NCBI GenBank assembly: GCA_016716335.1
Contig: JADJWN010000007.1
Coordinates: 62,001-126,000, forward strand
Reading direction: 5' to 3'
Length of the DNA stretch: 64,000 nt
Source of the DNA: Saprospiraceae bacterium
GTDB taxonomy: Bacteria > Bacteroidota > Bacteroidia > Chitinophagales > Saprospiraceae
Positions 36,713 to 47,443 of the stretch are shown here, one piece after another; the first letter of the stretch is position 1, and every line of letters begins with the position of its first letter. The notes beneath the pieces are model-generated. The model saw only the letters and a list, made by a program, of their open reading frames with translations. It ran no database searches and was not told the origin of the DNA. The position numbers and the translations under genes are program-made.

Positions 36713-37129
36713 ATGAAAGTAATTTTAGAATCCACTCATGGAGAGCTCAATTTTAAGGGAACCAACGAAAGAGGGCAGAGTATGCAGTTTTCCGGCAACA
36801 AGGAAGCCGTAAGTCCCATGGAATCCGTACTGATGGCGGCTGCGGCCTGCAGCTCCATAGACGTGGAGATTCTGCTGAAAAAAATGAGGCAGGATATACA
36901 GCATATCAAAGTGGAAGTAGAGGGACAAAGGGCGGATGCAGTACCTGCGGTTTTTACAAAAATTCACATGCATTATATCCTGAGCGGCAATATCAAAGAG
37001 GAAAAAGCCCGTCAGGCCGTAGCGATGTCGATGGAAAAGTACTGCTCAGTGTCTATCATGCTTGCTGCTACAGTGCAGATAACGCATAGCTTTGAAGTGA
37101 TTCAGCCGGGATTGAGCGAACATGTGTAA
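36713..37129 (+). CDS. OsmC family protein
   Basis: 138 residues. Both redox cysteines of the family are present, one in AAACSSIDVEI near residue 43 and one in MEKYCSVSIML near residue 107, and the fold-defining helix SPMESVLMAAAA precedes the first. OsmC/Ohr proteins reduce organic hydroperoxides with a thiol partner; YhfA-like members, which this resembles in length, have less defined substrates. Cytoplasmic, no leader. Confidence 0.88.
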   Translation: MKVILESTHGELNFKGTNERGQSMQFSGNKEAVSPMESVLMAAAACSSIDVEILLKKMRQDIQHIKVEVEGQRADAVPAVFTKIHMHYILSGNIKEEKARQAVAMSMEKYCSVSIMLAATVQITHSFEVIQPGLSEHV

Positions 37130-37194
37130 TATGTACTTGTATTGATTTGTACTTTCTTCCATATTCTATATGAAATTATTCATCGTGGTCTGTG

Positions 37195-38121
37195 CTATAA
37201 CCTTTGCAGTTCGACTTCTGCGGCTATAAAACCAAATGCAGTGAAGCTTTTACCTTGCTTTACTTTCTGAAACAGTGCTTTTGCTGTCGTAGTGTCTCCG
37301 TTGACCAGATACCAATGTCCAATACCGAATCCCTGAGTGGCTATCTGCAAGGCATCTGTGTTTTCTCCGGAGAGACTGAATTCCGGTGAATCAGGAGTTA
37401 AAATCCCTTTATAAAGCAGCAGTCGCTTATGATAAGCATCATTCTCTATGATATTCATTTCCGGACTTACCTTGTCCAATAGTTTATCTGCTTTCTCCTT
37501 TTGCGACAATCGTCGGTAAGTCATATACAACCAATCCGCAGTAGCTGCATACAGATCATCATTATTGCAATACTTGAGACATTCTTCATAAGCCACGACA
37601 GCACTATCGAAATCACCCGCCAGAAAATGGGCCAGTCCCAGATGATACCATATATTGAACTGCACTGAAGAAAGCGGAGTGTTGATTTTGTTGGGAATGC
37701 CATCGGGTTCTGTTTCAATGGGGGTATCTGCCGAAAGTGATGCTGCCAGAGTCAGGTCTTCTATGGCTTTTTTAAACTGTCTCAGCGAGATATATCTGTG
37801 TCCGCGGTGCCTAAGTATTTTCCATGACTCCGGATAGCTTTTCAGACAATCTGAAAAATGGGACACAGCTTCCTCCAGCTTCATCAGGTAGCCAAGCCTT
37901 CTGCCTACCCAAATACAGTTTTCTTCGGTTGGGTTGGCATTAAATTGAGCTTTGGCATCTTCCAGGTTTTTAATCATTTTCTTCAGCTCTTCTTCGCCAA
38001 AATCCGGGGTATAATATACTGTCCCATCCAGACCGGTGAGTACAGGAGCAGAGGAATGGTCAGCGGGATTTTGCCGGCAACTCATACAGCACAAAATCCA
38101 AAAAAACAGATAAAATCTCAT
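37195..38121 (-). CDS. TPR-repeat lipoprotein
   Basis: 308 residues. The lipoprotein signal MRFYLFFWILCCMSCRQN has a lipobox ending in Cys15. About four TPR-like units follow (VGRRLGYLMKLEEAVSHF, LRHRGHRYISLRQFKKAI, YHLGLAHFLAGDFDSAVVA, and a C-terminal one at GIGHWYLVNGDTTTAKAL). It is probably held on the periplasmic face of a membrane by the lipid. Partner and role are unknown. It is a single gene, with a 250-base gap separating it from the LytTR gene on the same strand. Confidence 0.78.
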   Translation of the reverse strand: MRFYLFFWILCCMSCRQNPADHSSAPVLTGLDGTVYYTPDFGEEELKKMIKNLEDAKAQFNANPTEENCIWVGRRLGYLMKLEEAVSHFSDCLKSYPESWKILRHRGHRYISLRQFKKAIEDLTLAASLSADTPIETEPDGIPNKINTPLSSVQFNIWYHLGLAHFLAGDFDSAVVAYEECLKYCNNDDLYAATADWLYMTYRRLSQKEKADKLLDKVSPEMNIIENDAYHKRLLLYKGILTPDSPEFSLSGENTDALQIATQGFGIGHWYLVNGDTTTAKALFQKVKQGKSFTAFGFIAAEVELQRL

Positions 38122-38371
38122 GAATTCAGCAATTAATGAAGTTCAAATTTAGCAATTATTGCCATCAATCCATTTATATAGCCGATTAATAATCTTTCAA
38201 AATAGTGAACTTATACATTAGATTTCAGACATTGGAAAGCCCTTTGAGTGGCTGATCCGGGATTTTAATTTATTGTTACATGATTCAGCCAATCAGAGAA
38301 GAAAGTTTGATTTTAAGCAATTCTTCCATGTTTCCATCAGTAAAGTATTACGCTGATAAATCTCAATGTTC

Positions 38372-39144
38372 TCACCTGTCCAGCCATTTCTTGAAGGCAG
38401 GTGCTTTCTCCCGGCTGATGTCTATTTCCATTTTTAACGGGGCTTTGAGTGTGATGGTGAGCTTTTGGTTTTCGTGGGGTTTGACACTGCCTATGGCATT
38501 GATATTGACGATGGACTGGCGGTTGGATCTGTAAAAAAGGGATGGGTCCAGCAATTCTTCCACTTCTTCCAGCGTAGTGAAATCCAGGATATACTTTTCT
38601 CCGGAAAAGGTGTGAATAAAATTGATACTGTCTCTGTAAAAACCGGCAATATCTGCAACCGGCACAGGCACCCACTGTTTGCGGTGGCTGACAATAAATT
38701 TTCCTTGTACTTAGTACTCTTACTGCTCTCATTACTGATTATATCAAGCAACCGGCTGATATCGCTGGGATACTCCGTTTTACTGTCGATGATGACCCTG
38801 CTTTTTTCTATAGCCCTTGCGAGGTCCTCGCTATCTACGGGTTTGAGCAGATAATCTATCCCATTGACCTTGAAAGCCTGGATGGCATATTCATCATAAG
38901 CAGTGGTGAAAATAACCGGGCACTTAAGCTGATATCTTTTGAAAATTTCAAAACTGGTACCGTCACTGAGCTGTATATCGGCAAAAATCAAAGCAGGTTC
39001 GGCATTTTCCATAAACCATTTGTATGCCGTCTTCAGACTGGGTAAAATTGTAATAATGTGAATATCAGATGCAATTTCTGCAATTTTAAACTGAAGCTCT
39101 TTGGCAATGAGTTGTTCGTCTTCGATGATAATAGCCTGGATCAT
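38372..39144 (-). CDS. LytTR-family response regulator, single-base frameshift
   Basis: An N-terminal receiver domain (IIIEDEQLIAKELQFKI, phospho-acceptor in IFADIQLSDG, TTAYDEYAIQAFKVNGIDYL, LKP) is joined through a linker to a C-terminal LytTR DNA-binding domain (FIHTFSGEKYILDFTTLEEV, SLFYRSNRQSIVNINAI). The two lie in different frames. The break is at about 38697-38700, where one A appears to be missing from an A run (GAAAA for GAAAAA), giving KYKEKFIVSHRKQW when restored. It is 14 bases downstream of the histidine kinase gene, with which it forms an operon. Confidence 0.87.
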
Positions 39145-39158
39145 GATTGGATGGATTT

Positions 39159-42100
39159 TCAGATTAAAGGAATATATACGGTGTAAGCAGTATCAGTTTC
39201 TGTGATTTTGACGGGTCTGGGGCTCAGGAAGCGATACAGGGATACCATGCTGTTTTGCCCCTGTTTATTACTGGTTTCTACAAAATTCTTGCGTTGGAGA
39301 TTGTTGCTTACCACCAGGTAATCATCTTCGATATACATATGTATGATGAGCGGGCTTTCTTCGTCGGATACATTGTGTTTTATGGCATTTTCTACCAGAT
39401 TTTGAAGCGTGACAGGTGCTATCTTCCGATGGTAATATTCTTCGGGTATTTCTGTGCGAATGATCAGTCCGTCTCCGAAGCGGGTTTTCTGAAGTTGATT
39501 GTACAGATCTACAAACTTCAGTTCTTCTATCAAAGGTACTGTTTCGTTATCTTTATTTCTCAGGATGTACCGATAGACCTTACTCATTTTATCCAGAAAA
39601 TCTCCTGCCTGTTTCGGGTCTATACGGATCAGACTGCTGAGAGATGTCAACGAATTAAAAAGAAAGTGCGGATTGAGATGTTGTCTCAGGTTTTCATACA
39701 TGACAGCGGTTTTCTCTTTTTCCAGCAGTTGGGCTTTGGAACGTAGCATATTGATATTGCGCAAGTTTTGAACCCGTGCCTGAATGCCATAATAAAGTGT
39801 GCCCAAAGCAATCAATATTAATGTGGTGATGAACCACCAGCTTTTGTAAAATGGAGTGAGAATGATGATGCTCAGTTGTTTTTCTTCAGATTGCCTGTTT
39901 TGATCTTTGGATACTATCTGAAGTCTGAAAAGGTATTTGCCGGATGGGAGATTGGAATACACAGCTTCTGAATTCATTCCGGATTCTACCCAATCATTGT
40001 TTACTCCTTCCAGCCTGTATTGAAAAGTATAGGGATAATATTCTGTCATACTCAGACATCCGAACCGGATGGATATAAAATTCTCTTCCGGTCGTAAAAC
40101 CAGTTCTTTCTGATTGGATATGTAGATGGTTTTGTCAGGTAATTTCACAGAGCTGATCAGAGGATTGTCTCCCGGAAATTCTCTGACCATTCTTTCAGGA
40201 AAAAACTCCACCAGATTTCCCTTTATGTTTGTGAGCATGTGACCGTTTTGCAGAGGGATAAAATAGTTGTAATAAAATGAGTTACTTTCGCTAAGATTGA
40301 TTTTAAAACTGAAAATACTGTTAGTTTCAGGATTCAGCACGGAAAACCTGTTAAAAGAAGCACACCATATATTTCCATCCCGGTCTGATGCAGAAGATTG
40401 GAGGTTTTCGCTATGTAGTCCGTTGGAAGTATCCCAGAATCTTATTTCCACATCCTCTGCGGATTCTACCTTGGGCTTAAGTTTTTTTACCTGAAATAAG
40501 CCTTGCGAAATGTAGGAAAAAAACATATTGCCATCCTTATCCACACCCAATGAATTGAAATAACCTCCTTTACCTGTTTTCATACCTATTTTCATATCGA
40601 CTGTATGAATGATACTGTCACCCGGATGTATGTGTCCTGCAGAAGAATTCTGAGCGGCCATCCAGCTACCGTGATCCTTAGTACCGTTGAGCCAACCTGC
40701 CGAATAAGTAAGTCCATCCGGATCTTCGGCTTTATGAAAGCGTATTTCCTGTATGGAATTATTTCTAAAGTTCCAGCGGAGTATCGGCAGATAATTATTT
40801 CCCAATATGTAGGTGCTGTCAGTTTCGGGAGTTATTACCCTGGTTTTCATATCTCTGTATTTACCGGTCAGCCCATAAAATCTGCTCATACTATTGGATT
40901 TAATATCATACTGGAAGGTAGGCTGATTTATGGAGCATATCAAAGCCAGACCATCATGAAAATCAATATCCACAATAAAGCCGGGCTCGCCCTGCCCCTT
41001 TGCCAGTTTCAATATGTCAATGACCCTGCTGGTATCCGAAACAGGATCATGCACATATATTTTCCCTTCCCGGCTTCCTATCCACCACTCCCCATTGTAA
41101 GGATTTTGTGTCATGCAGGTAATGTGCCAGTTGTTGTCCATTTCCGGAAATTTTTCAGTAAGTCTGATGACACGGTAAAACATCCGGTCAGGATTGTATC
41201 TGGAGATTCCGCCGTAGTACCCAGCCATGAAGTATGGTCTGTGTCTTCCCATGCACAACCCACATAATCTCCAATGATGGAAGAAGGATTGGTGATGTCA
41301 TTTTTGATAACATCCATACGGTAATGAGCATTCAGATCAATACGTACAATCTCGTAGCTGTTGCTGGAATACCAGAGATGACCGGTCAATGTTTCAAAAA
41401 TATTTCCGGCATATGGATTTTTCATTGAGGATTTCACATCAATTCTGTGGACTATGGCATGAGTACGGGTATCAAGTCCTTTGATTTCTTTAGCGTTTTC
41501 ATCAAACATCCATAAGATGCCATTCTTACCTGAATGCAAGGCACTTACGCTGTGATTATTATATACGATTGTATCTGCAGCATTCCTGTGATTGGTAAAA
41601 TCTTCATTTTCAAAATCAAAGTAGTTGAGTCCTTGCTTTGTGGCTATCCAAAGTCCGTGTCCTGAAGGGTCAGCCGCTAAACCCCGTTTGGTCACTCTGT
41701 TATGCGTCAGAGAGCAGGGATCTGTTTCGTCAAATCTGAAATATTCAAATTTGGCGGACTCGGGCTTAAGTTTTACGAGTCCAAATTCGCTGCCGGCCCA
41801 TATTATGCCTTTTCTGTCACAGTATATTGCATTGATCCGCGGGTAGATGGATGTATCCCAGGAGCGGTAATTCCTGAATGTTCCTTTGGCTTTTTCATAA
41901 CAGAATATCCCGTCTTCTGTAGCACCCCAGATGTTGCCTTTCGGGTCTTCACAGATTGCAGCAACAAAATTATTCAACAAGGTAGTGCTATCCAGCCGGT
42001 TATGGCGGAATACCTCAAATCTCTGACCGTCATATCTGTTAATGCCGAAGGAGGTGCTGAACCATAAAAATCCATCTCTGTCGCGGAGCATATCCGTGAC

Positions 42101-42253
42101 ATTCTCGCTGCTCAGACCGTCTTTTTCCGTAAGGTGCTCAAAGACTATGTCGGGCTGCACTTGTTTATTTACAGTATTTCGTAAAGTGTTTTGTCCCAAA
42201 GTATATGACAAAACTCCCATCATTAAAAGTAAAATTTTGATGCCCGTATTCAT
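39159..42253 (-). CDS. Two-component propeller histidine kinase of the LytS type, single-base frameshift
   Basis: About 1,030 residues. A signal peptide is followed by two periplasmic beta-propellers made of regulator-propeller repeats (DGLSSENVTDMLRDRDGFLW and others), a Y_Y_Y domain (FQYRLEGVNNDWVESG), a membrane segment (WWFITTLILIALGTLYYG), then a His_kinase domain with the phospho-accepting His in LNPHFLFNSL and an ATPase motif LQNLVENAIKHN. One base is missing at about 41225 (GGTACTACGG for GGTACxTACGG), within a propeller repeat. It pairs with the LytTR regulator just downstream. The ligand is unknown; such sensors often respond to glycans or envelope signals. Confidence 0.87.
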
Positions 42254-42487
42254 ACAACTTGCAAGATAGTTTTTTCAGACCGCTGAAGAAAGTTTTTTTG
42301 TCATGAAGCGGGGAAAAATGGTAATGAAACGTAGAGGAATGAAAATGAATGATCCAATCATGTAACCGACTATTTTTCAGGTGGGACAGACTTCATTGTG
42401 GTAACCAAAGTCAGTGGTGTGAATGATGTGTATCATGTACTTGTTGGTAAAACCCACCTAATTTTGATTCAAACAAAAGCATGAATT

Positions 42488-42622
42488 ATGAGGAGTGTGT
42501 ATATGAGTATTGCCTTTATTTTTTTAATTATCCAATCGATAATAAGGCAAAATGTCGTGGCTTATTATCCCTTTAATGGGAATGCCAATGACGAGGGTCT
42601 GATGAAAATACATCAAAAATGA
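42488..42622 (+). pseudogene. N-terminal remnant of a LamG-type secreted protein
   Basis: 44 codons: a hydrophobic leader followed by VAYYPFNGNANDEG. This is the characteristic first strand of LamG/concanavalin-like domains in Bacteroidota secreted proteins (YYPFNGNANDESGNG), but the rest of the domain is absent and a stop follows at once. It ends 7 bases before the FISUMP gene, so the remnant may be what is left of a gene replaced by that one. It is too short to be sure. Confidence 0.45.
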
Positions 42623-42629
42623 AATCTTT

Positions 42630-43525
42630 ATGAAAAATATTTTATCAATAATCACCATTATATGTGTCAGTCTGAATTTGACTTTCGCCCAATCGGGCAG
42701 TGTTGGCATCGGGACCAATAACCCTAACCCATCGGCCGGTCTGGATGTAAATTTTACGGATAAGGGATTTCTCCCTCCAAGGTTGACATCTGCCCAGAGA
42801 GATGCCATAATATCTCCAGCTCCGGGACTGATTATTTATAACACTACATCCAATTGCCTGAATGTTTTTACCGGTATATATTGGAATGAGTTGTGTGGTG
42901 TACAGATAATTCCTCCGGGATATCCCACAGGTTATGTGCATTGCAGTACACCCACCGTCATCACAGAAGTCACCAACCCCACAACCGGTAAAATCTGGAT
43001 GGACCGAAATCTCGGGGCCGGTCAGGTAGCCACGAGCAGTTCGGATGCGGCATCGTTTGGGGATTTGTATCAATGGGGTAGATTTGCTGACGGGCATCAG
43101 TGCCGTAATTCAACCACTACGAATACCACCAGCAGTACTGACAGTCCGGGGCATAATATGTTTATTTTGCCACCATCTGGTCCACATGACTGGAGAAGTC
43201 CGCAAAATGAAAATCTATGGCAAGGCGTAAGTGGCACCAATAATCCATGCCCTACGGGGTTTAGATTACCCACTCAATCGGAAATGGAAGCCGAGCGTCA
43301 AACCTGGAGTCCTAACAATGCTGCAGGGGCTTTTGCTTCTCCTCTTAAATTGCCGTTTGCCGGATACAGATTTTTTGAAATGGATCAATCAGTTTTAGTG
43401 TTTCGGGTTACTGGACCAGTACGGTGGGCAATCCATATTCTTATTACTTAGAATTTGGTTCTTCTGCTTATTTTGTAAATAGTAACCGGGCACTTGGATT
43501 TTCTGTAAGGTGTATTAAGAATTAA
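42630..43525 (+). CDS. FISUMP-domain secreted surface protein, single-base frameshift
   Basis: The N-terminal part has a signal peptide (MKNILSIITIICVSLNLTFAQ) and a ~75-residue Bacteroidota leader module (VGIGTNNPNPSAGLDV, PPRLTSAQRDAI, PGLIIYNTTSN). The rest is a Fibrobacter-type FISUMP domain, with WMDRNLGAGQVATSSSD, LYQWGRFADGHQC, NPCPTGFRLPTQSEM and, in the next frame, YWTSTVGNPYSYYLEF and NRALGFSVRCIKN. A missing A in an A run at about 43378 explains the break (GAAATGG for GAAAATGG). The leader module is also in the S74 gene at 56349. Surface display is inferred. Confidence 0.85.
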
Positions 43526-43635
43526 TAATGCTTTACTCCTCAGGTATTCAGGATATTATAAGGCTAAGATTGAGCATCTCTGATTCATTTTTATACATGC
43601 AGAACTGTCTGATATACCCCTAATACGGATTACAT

Positions 43636-45024
43636 ATGCGTGGATATTTAATGCCTCTGATTCTGTGCTTTCTGAGTTTCTGTTCGGATGCTCAAAACAT
43701 AACCGGAAAATTCACCCAACTAGCCGGGGAAACGATACGCCTCGAAGCTTTTAACGGTCTGAAAACCTATCCGGTTTCCAGCAGTGTAATGGATGCAGAT
43801 GGAAATTTTAAATTACATTATTCTAAATCTGATTGTGGGATAGGATATCTTATCTCTACCGATCAAAAGCCCTTTTTTGTAATTCTCAGTGGAGAAGATA
43901 TTCATATACAGGGAGAATCTTTGAGAAATACAGAAACTGTACAAGTTCTGCTAGGGCAGGAAAATCAATGGTTTGCCCGGTATGCCAACGAGCATCCAAG
44001 ACGGGAACAGGCGCTGAGTGCATGGAATTATCTTGAGAAAATCTATCAGAATGATTCCATTTTTCATTCACAGGATAAAATCAGACAATGCATTCAATCT
44101 GAACAACAACGCATCAAAAAATCAGACACCGACTTATTGAGCAGCCTGCCACCCGATAGTTATGTACGCTGGTATCTCCCCACCCGAAAGCTGGTAAGTT
44201 CTGTGTCAGTAATAGCGCAGTACCGGCCGGAAGAGATCATGTCTGCCATTGAGTCATTCCGCAAAATGGATTATACAGATTCGAGATTATACAGAAGCGG
44301 ATTGTTCAGAGATGCGATTGATAGCCATTTCTGGTTGTTGGAAAACAGTGGCTGGTCATTGGATTCGGTATTTCATGAAATGAAAATTTCCATTGATGCT
44401 ATGATGTCATACCTGGTAAAGGATGAGAAAAAGCTGAATGAAGTGACTGATTATCTTTTTGACCTGCTGGAGCGGCACAGTTTGTTTCAGGCATCCGAAT
44501 ATCTGGCTCTGAAAGTACTTAATGAAGTGAGTTGCACCATAGACAGCAATCTGGCTAAGCAGCTCGAAACCTACAGAGCCATGAAAAAAGGGAATATTGC
44601 TCCCGATATCAGCTTTGAAGCCGGGCATTTATGGATGCCTTCATCCGGTCAAATCCAACGGTTGTCTGATATTAAAAGTAAATATGTGTTGGTGGTTTTC
44701 GGAGCAGGTTGGTGTCCGAAATGCAAAGAAGATATTCCTGAGTTGGCAAGACTGTATTCAAAATGGAAGGCTCAGGGTGTGGAAATAGTGTATATTTCGC
44801 TGGACGATGATAAAATGGTATTCAACCAGTCGGTGGCTTCTTTACCTTTTATGTCATATTGCGACTTCAAAAAATGGAAGAGTCCTGTTGTGGAATCTTA
44901 TTATGTTTTTGCTACACCTACCATGTTTTTATTAAATGATCGAAGGGAAATATTACTCCGTCCCAATTCTGTAAAACAGGCAGATGCCTGGGTGGATTGG
45001 TTTTTGGTGCAGGGAAATAGGTGA
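43636..45024 (+). CDS. TlpA/peroxiredoxin-type thioredoxin-fold protein with long N-terminal region
   Basis: 462 residues. A signal peptide (MRGYLMPLILCFLSFCSDAQ) is followed by a ~290-residue region with a DUF4369-like start (ITGKFTQLAGETIRLEAF) and many helices, then a thioredoxin-like domain (about 318-455) with active site GAGWCPKCKEDIPEL and the cis-proline ATPTMFLL. It should act in the periplasm as a thiol-disulfide oxidoreductase. The plain WCPKC site fits reducing or resolving proteins. No cytochrome c maturation or partner genes are nearby. Confidence 0.85.
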   Translation: MRGYLMPLILCFLSFCSDAQNITGKFTQLAGETIRLEAFNGLKTYPVSSSVMDADGNFKLHYSKSDCGIGYLISTDQKPFFVILSGEDIHIQGESLRNTETVQVLLGQENQWFARYANEHPRREQALSAWNYLEKIYQNDSIFHSQDKIRQCIQSEQQRIKKSDTDLLSSLPPDSYVRWYLPTRKLVSSVSVIAQYRPEEIMSAIESFRKMDYTDSRLYRSGLFRDAIDSHFWLLENSGWSLDSVFHEMKISIDAMMSYLVKDEKKLNEVTDYLFDLLERHSLFQASEYLALKVLNEVSCTIDSNLAKQLETYRAMKKGNIAPDISFEAGHLWMPSSGQIQRLSDIKSKYVLVVFGAGWCPKCKEDIPELARLYSKWKAQGVEIVYISLDDDKMVFNQSVASLPFMSYCDFKKWKSPVVESYYVFATPTMFLLNDRREILLRPNSVKQADAWVDWFLVQGNR

Positions 45025-45066
45025 AGTTACATTTGACAAAACATAAATGGTAAATATCAATTCAAT

Positions 45067-45477
45067 TTACACATGCACCCCTTCTGTCATCACTTCCACC
45101 AATGTATTGTAACAGGCTGCCCATGCCTGTTCCGTATCATCATTCCATTCGTGCCCCAGACCTTTTTGCAGTGTCCACAACAGAGCGTCTCCAACCATAT
45201 TATAATGGTGATATTTTACCCCATAATTGACGTGCCTTTTACCCATAGCTCTCAATTCATCTGAATAGCTGCTGAAGTTGTTCAGTCCGGCTATGATGGA
45301 TGTGAGCATATCCGTAAGTTTTAAATATTGCTGCCCCATATCCTTGGGGAATAACCGCCTTAGTTCGGGATGATCTGCAAAGAGCTTGCTGTAGAATAAA
45401 TCTCCTATGATAGCCTGATCTATAGCCATGAGTTTTCGCCACGTTTTTCGTACTATATGGATTTGTTCGGTGGTCAT
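45067..45477 (-). CDS. Single-domain globin
   Basis: 136 residues with the globin fold: LFYSKLFADHPELRRLF, then a distal region FSSYSDELRAMGKRHVNYGV with the proximal histidine (RHVNYGV) and YNMVGDALLWTLQKGLG. Haem binding and oxygen or nitric-oxide chemistry are family knowledge; the exact role is open. The start codon is preceded directly by the octamer-rich leader repeat at 45478-45735, also found in front of the gene at 59215. Confidence 0.88.
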   Translation of the reverse strand: MTTEQIHIVRKTWRKLMAIDQAIIGDLFYSKLFADHPELRRLFPKDMGQQYLKLTDMLTSIIAGLNNFSSYSDELRAMGKRHVNYGVKYHHYNMVGDALLWTLQKGLGHEWNDDTEQAWAACYNTLVEVMTEGVHV

Positions 45478-45735
45478 GTGGTGAGCTGTTTGATTTGTTG
45501 GATTTGTATGATTTGTTGATTTGGTGATTTGTTGATTTGTTGATTTGTTGATTTGGTGATGTGTTGAATTGGTTTGGTCGGGTTATTTATTCCTACGGTG
45601 GATTCGAGTGTTTCCTCCTACGGCGGATTCGAGTGTTTGGTTGTTCAAGTGTTTCCGCCTCCGGCGGATTCTTCGTTCAGCTCATTAATTGTTCACAGTT
45701 CAAGTGTTTATAATAAGGTTGTTCGCCGGTTCACA
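45478..45735 (-). repeat. Leader repeat A, octamer array upstream of the globin gene
   Basis: Read on the minus strand: ATAAACACTTGAACTGTGAAC, then CTGAACGAAGAATCCGCC, the palindrome TCCGCCGGAGGCGGA (45654-45668), two copies of CACTCGAATCC, GTAAATAACCCGACCAAACC-like sequence, and finally about ten copies of an AAATCAAC/AAATCACC octamer that reach the globin ATG. It is the same sequence, in the same position relative to a start codon, as 58965-59211. No protein is encoded. Role unknown. Confidence 0.8.
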
Positions 45736-45751
45736 ATTCGTAATGCACCCA

Positions 45752-47131
45752 TTATCCTCCCAGACAATTCATGGCTGCTTCTTCGCCGCTGTTGATGGCT
45801 CCTTCCATGAATCCCTGCCAGTCGGCCAGATGTTCTCCCGCAAAGTAAGTGTTTTTATGAGATTTTTTCAATTGCGGCATGACTTCAAACCATTGATTTT
45901 TACCGTAAAAGGCATAGGCTCCCAATGAATATTTATCCTTTCCCCAATAATATACGAGGTCTTCTGCAATGTATTTTTTTATGTTTCCGAATGCCGGCTT
46001 CAGCGCATCCAAAATAATTTCAAGGCGTTGGGATCTGTCCACAGAACCAAGGACATCTGCTTTGTCGCCAATGGCATAGCACATTAAGACTCCGGTTTTT
46101 CCGGGTTGATTTTTGGTGCCGTGATAAAAATAATGGGCGGGAGTATCCGTAAGCATATCAAAATCTTCTCTTTTCCAGAATCGCTCTTTACACACGATCG
46201 GAAATTTGCCGATTCGGGAATATTGCAACTCATGCAATGCTTCAATGGTAGCTTTGGGCAATGAGGGGTTCCAGTCTATCTGCATGAGTGAGTGTGTGGG
46301 GGTGGTGCAGATGAGTTTCTCTGCTGTGAATGTTTTTCCGTTTTCACAGCTTACGGTTACTTCATTTTTCGATTGCTGATTGACTGATTTTACAGTATGC
46401 TCCAATAAAATATTGCTGTGACCGATTTCTTCAGCCATTTTTTCAATCAATCTGCTGTTGCCGCCCCTGATTTTATAATCCATTTCATTTTTTTCACTGC
46501 TCTCAGCATATTCGGCAAAAGCGGCATAAGCAGAAGTATGGCGAATACTCTCTCCAAAGTCTGTAGAATCTATAAGGTCCCGCATCAGCAAATCCTCTTG
46601 GCTGAGTCCGGCAGATTGCAGATATCGCCACCAATCCTGTCTGTCCAGCTTTCTTCGTTCCTGCTCCGTCATTGCAGTCCATACCGGAACCAGCCTATCC
46701 CAGAATTGCTGCATTTTTTCACTGTAGTCCCACTGTCCGTTTTTTGAATGTTTTCCATTCAGGATAAGATCTGTTTCAAACTGATTGTTGTCCAATTCAA
46801 GACCGTATTCCTTGCATAGGGCAATGACTCTTTCATGGGATGCACCTACCCATTCGGCACCCAATTCTATAACCTGTCCACCGGCTTTGGCAGGCTGAAA
46901 GGAAAAAACTCTGCCTCCTGTCCGGTTTCGGGATTCGAGCAAAGTCACTTTTATACCGGCTCTCCTGAGGGTCAATCCAGCCGCCAATCCAGCGAATCCG
47001 GCACCAATAATTATCACGGATGCAGGTTTTTTTACAGGGATGAAAGTGTATTTTTCAGCACCGGACTTCACAGAAGATAGCAGAGCGCTACCCAATAAAG
47101 ATCCTTTGAGCAGAAAGTCTCGTCTTAGCAT
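45752..47131 (-). CDS. Flavin monoamine oxidase family protein, Tat-exported
   Basis: 459 residues. A twin-arginine leader (MLRRDFLLKGSLLGSALL) precedes the FAD dinucleotide-binding motif IIIGAGFAGLAAGLTLRRAG and the family stretch VTLLESRNRTGGRVFSF, then GAEWVG. The C-terminal FAD motif is YFAGEHLADWQGFMEGAINSG. These oxidases convert amines or related compounds to imines with production of hydrogen peroxide; the substrate cannot be predicted. Export already folded with FAD through the Tat route is inferred from the leader. The 5' neighbour is a divergent orphan gene. Confidence 0.88.
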   Translation of the reverse strand: MLRRDFLLKGSLLGSALLSSVKSGAEKYTFIPVKKPASVIIIGAGFAGLAAGLTLRRAGIKVTLLESRNRTGGRVFSFQPAKAGGQVIELGAEWVGASHERVIALCKEYGLELDNNQFETDLILNGKHSKNGQWDYSEKMQQFWDRLVPVWTAMTEQERRKLDRQDWWRYLQSAGLSQEDLLMRDLIDSTDFGESIRHTSAYAAFAEYAESSEKNEMDYKIRGGNSRLIEKMAEEIGHSNILLEHTVKSVNQQSKNEVTVSCENGKTFTAEKLICTTPTHSLMQIDWNPSLPKATIEALHELQYSRIGKFPIVCKERFWKREDFDMLTDTPAHYFYHGTKNQPGKTGVLMCYAIGDKADVLGSVDRSQRLEIILDALKPAFGNIKKYIAEDLVYYWGKDKYSLGAYAFYGKNQWFEVMPQLKKSHKNTYFAGEHLADWQGFMEGAINSGEEAAMNCLGG

Positions 47132-47443
47132 AATGATTTTATTATTATGATTGCGAAAATGATATGAGACAATGATAATGAGAAATTTTCATTATTGAGG
47201 CGTGCTTAAGATTAATTAAATTGTATGAAATGCCCAATGGACTATGCAATAAAACCGGTTGGTGATTGCAGCAATGCAAATTTTATGGATGACATTTATT
47301 TGCAGGTCGGGGAGTTCTTTCAAAACTGAATTGCCGGATCCTAATTCAATTCCGGGATTGCACAAAATCATCCCGAAATTTGACTTTCAGGCGGACTTTT
47401 CTTAAATTTGGAAATACATAAATCAGGAAATTATCGGGCAGTC
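47132..47443. other. Divergent intergenic region
   Basis: 312 bases between the amine oxidase (minus) and the orphan gene (plus). The only recognisable element is the promoter at 47379-47410; the rest is AT-rich with no open frame I would support. Confidence 0.5.
47379..47410 (+). promoter_or_regulatory. Bacteroidota-type promoter of the orphan gene
   Basis: TTTG (-33 box, 47379-47382), a 20-base spacer, then TAAATTTG (-7 box, 47403-47410), 33 bases before the ATG at 47444. Both boxes and the spacing agree with the Bacteroidota consensus; this is the best-formed promoter I see in the window. Confidence 0.6.

Noticed and set aside
45484..45575. Octamer array resembling a short CRISPR
   Set aside because: Units are 8 bases and contiguous, with no spacers of unique sequence and no cas genes. 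The same holds for 59127-59211.
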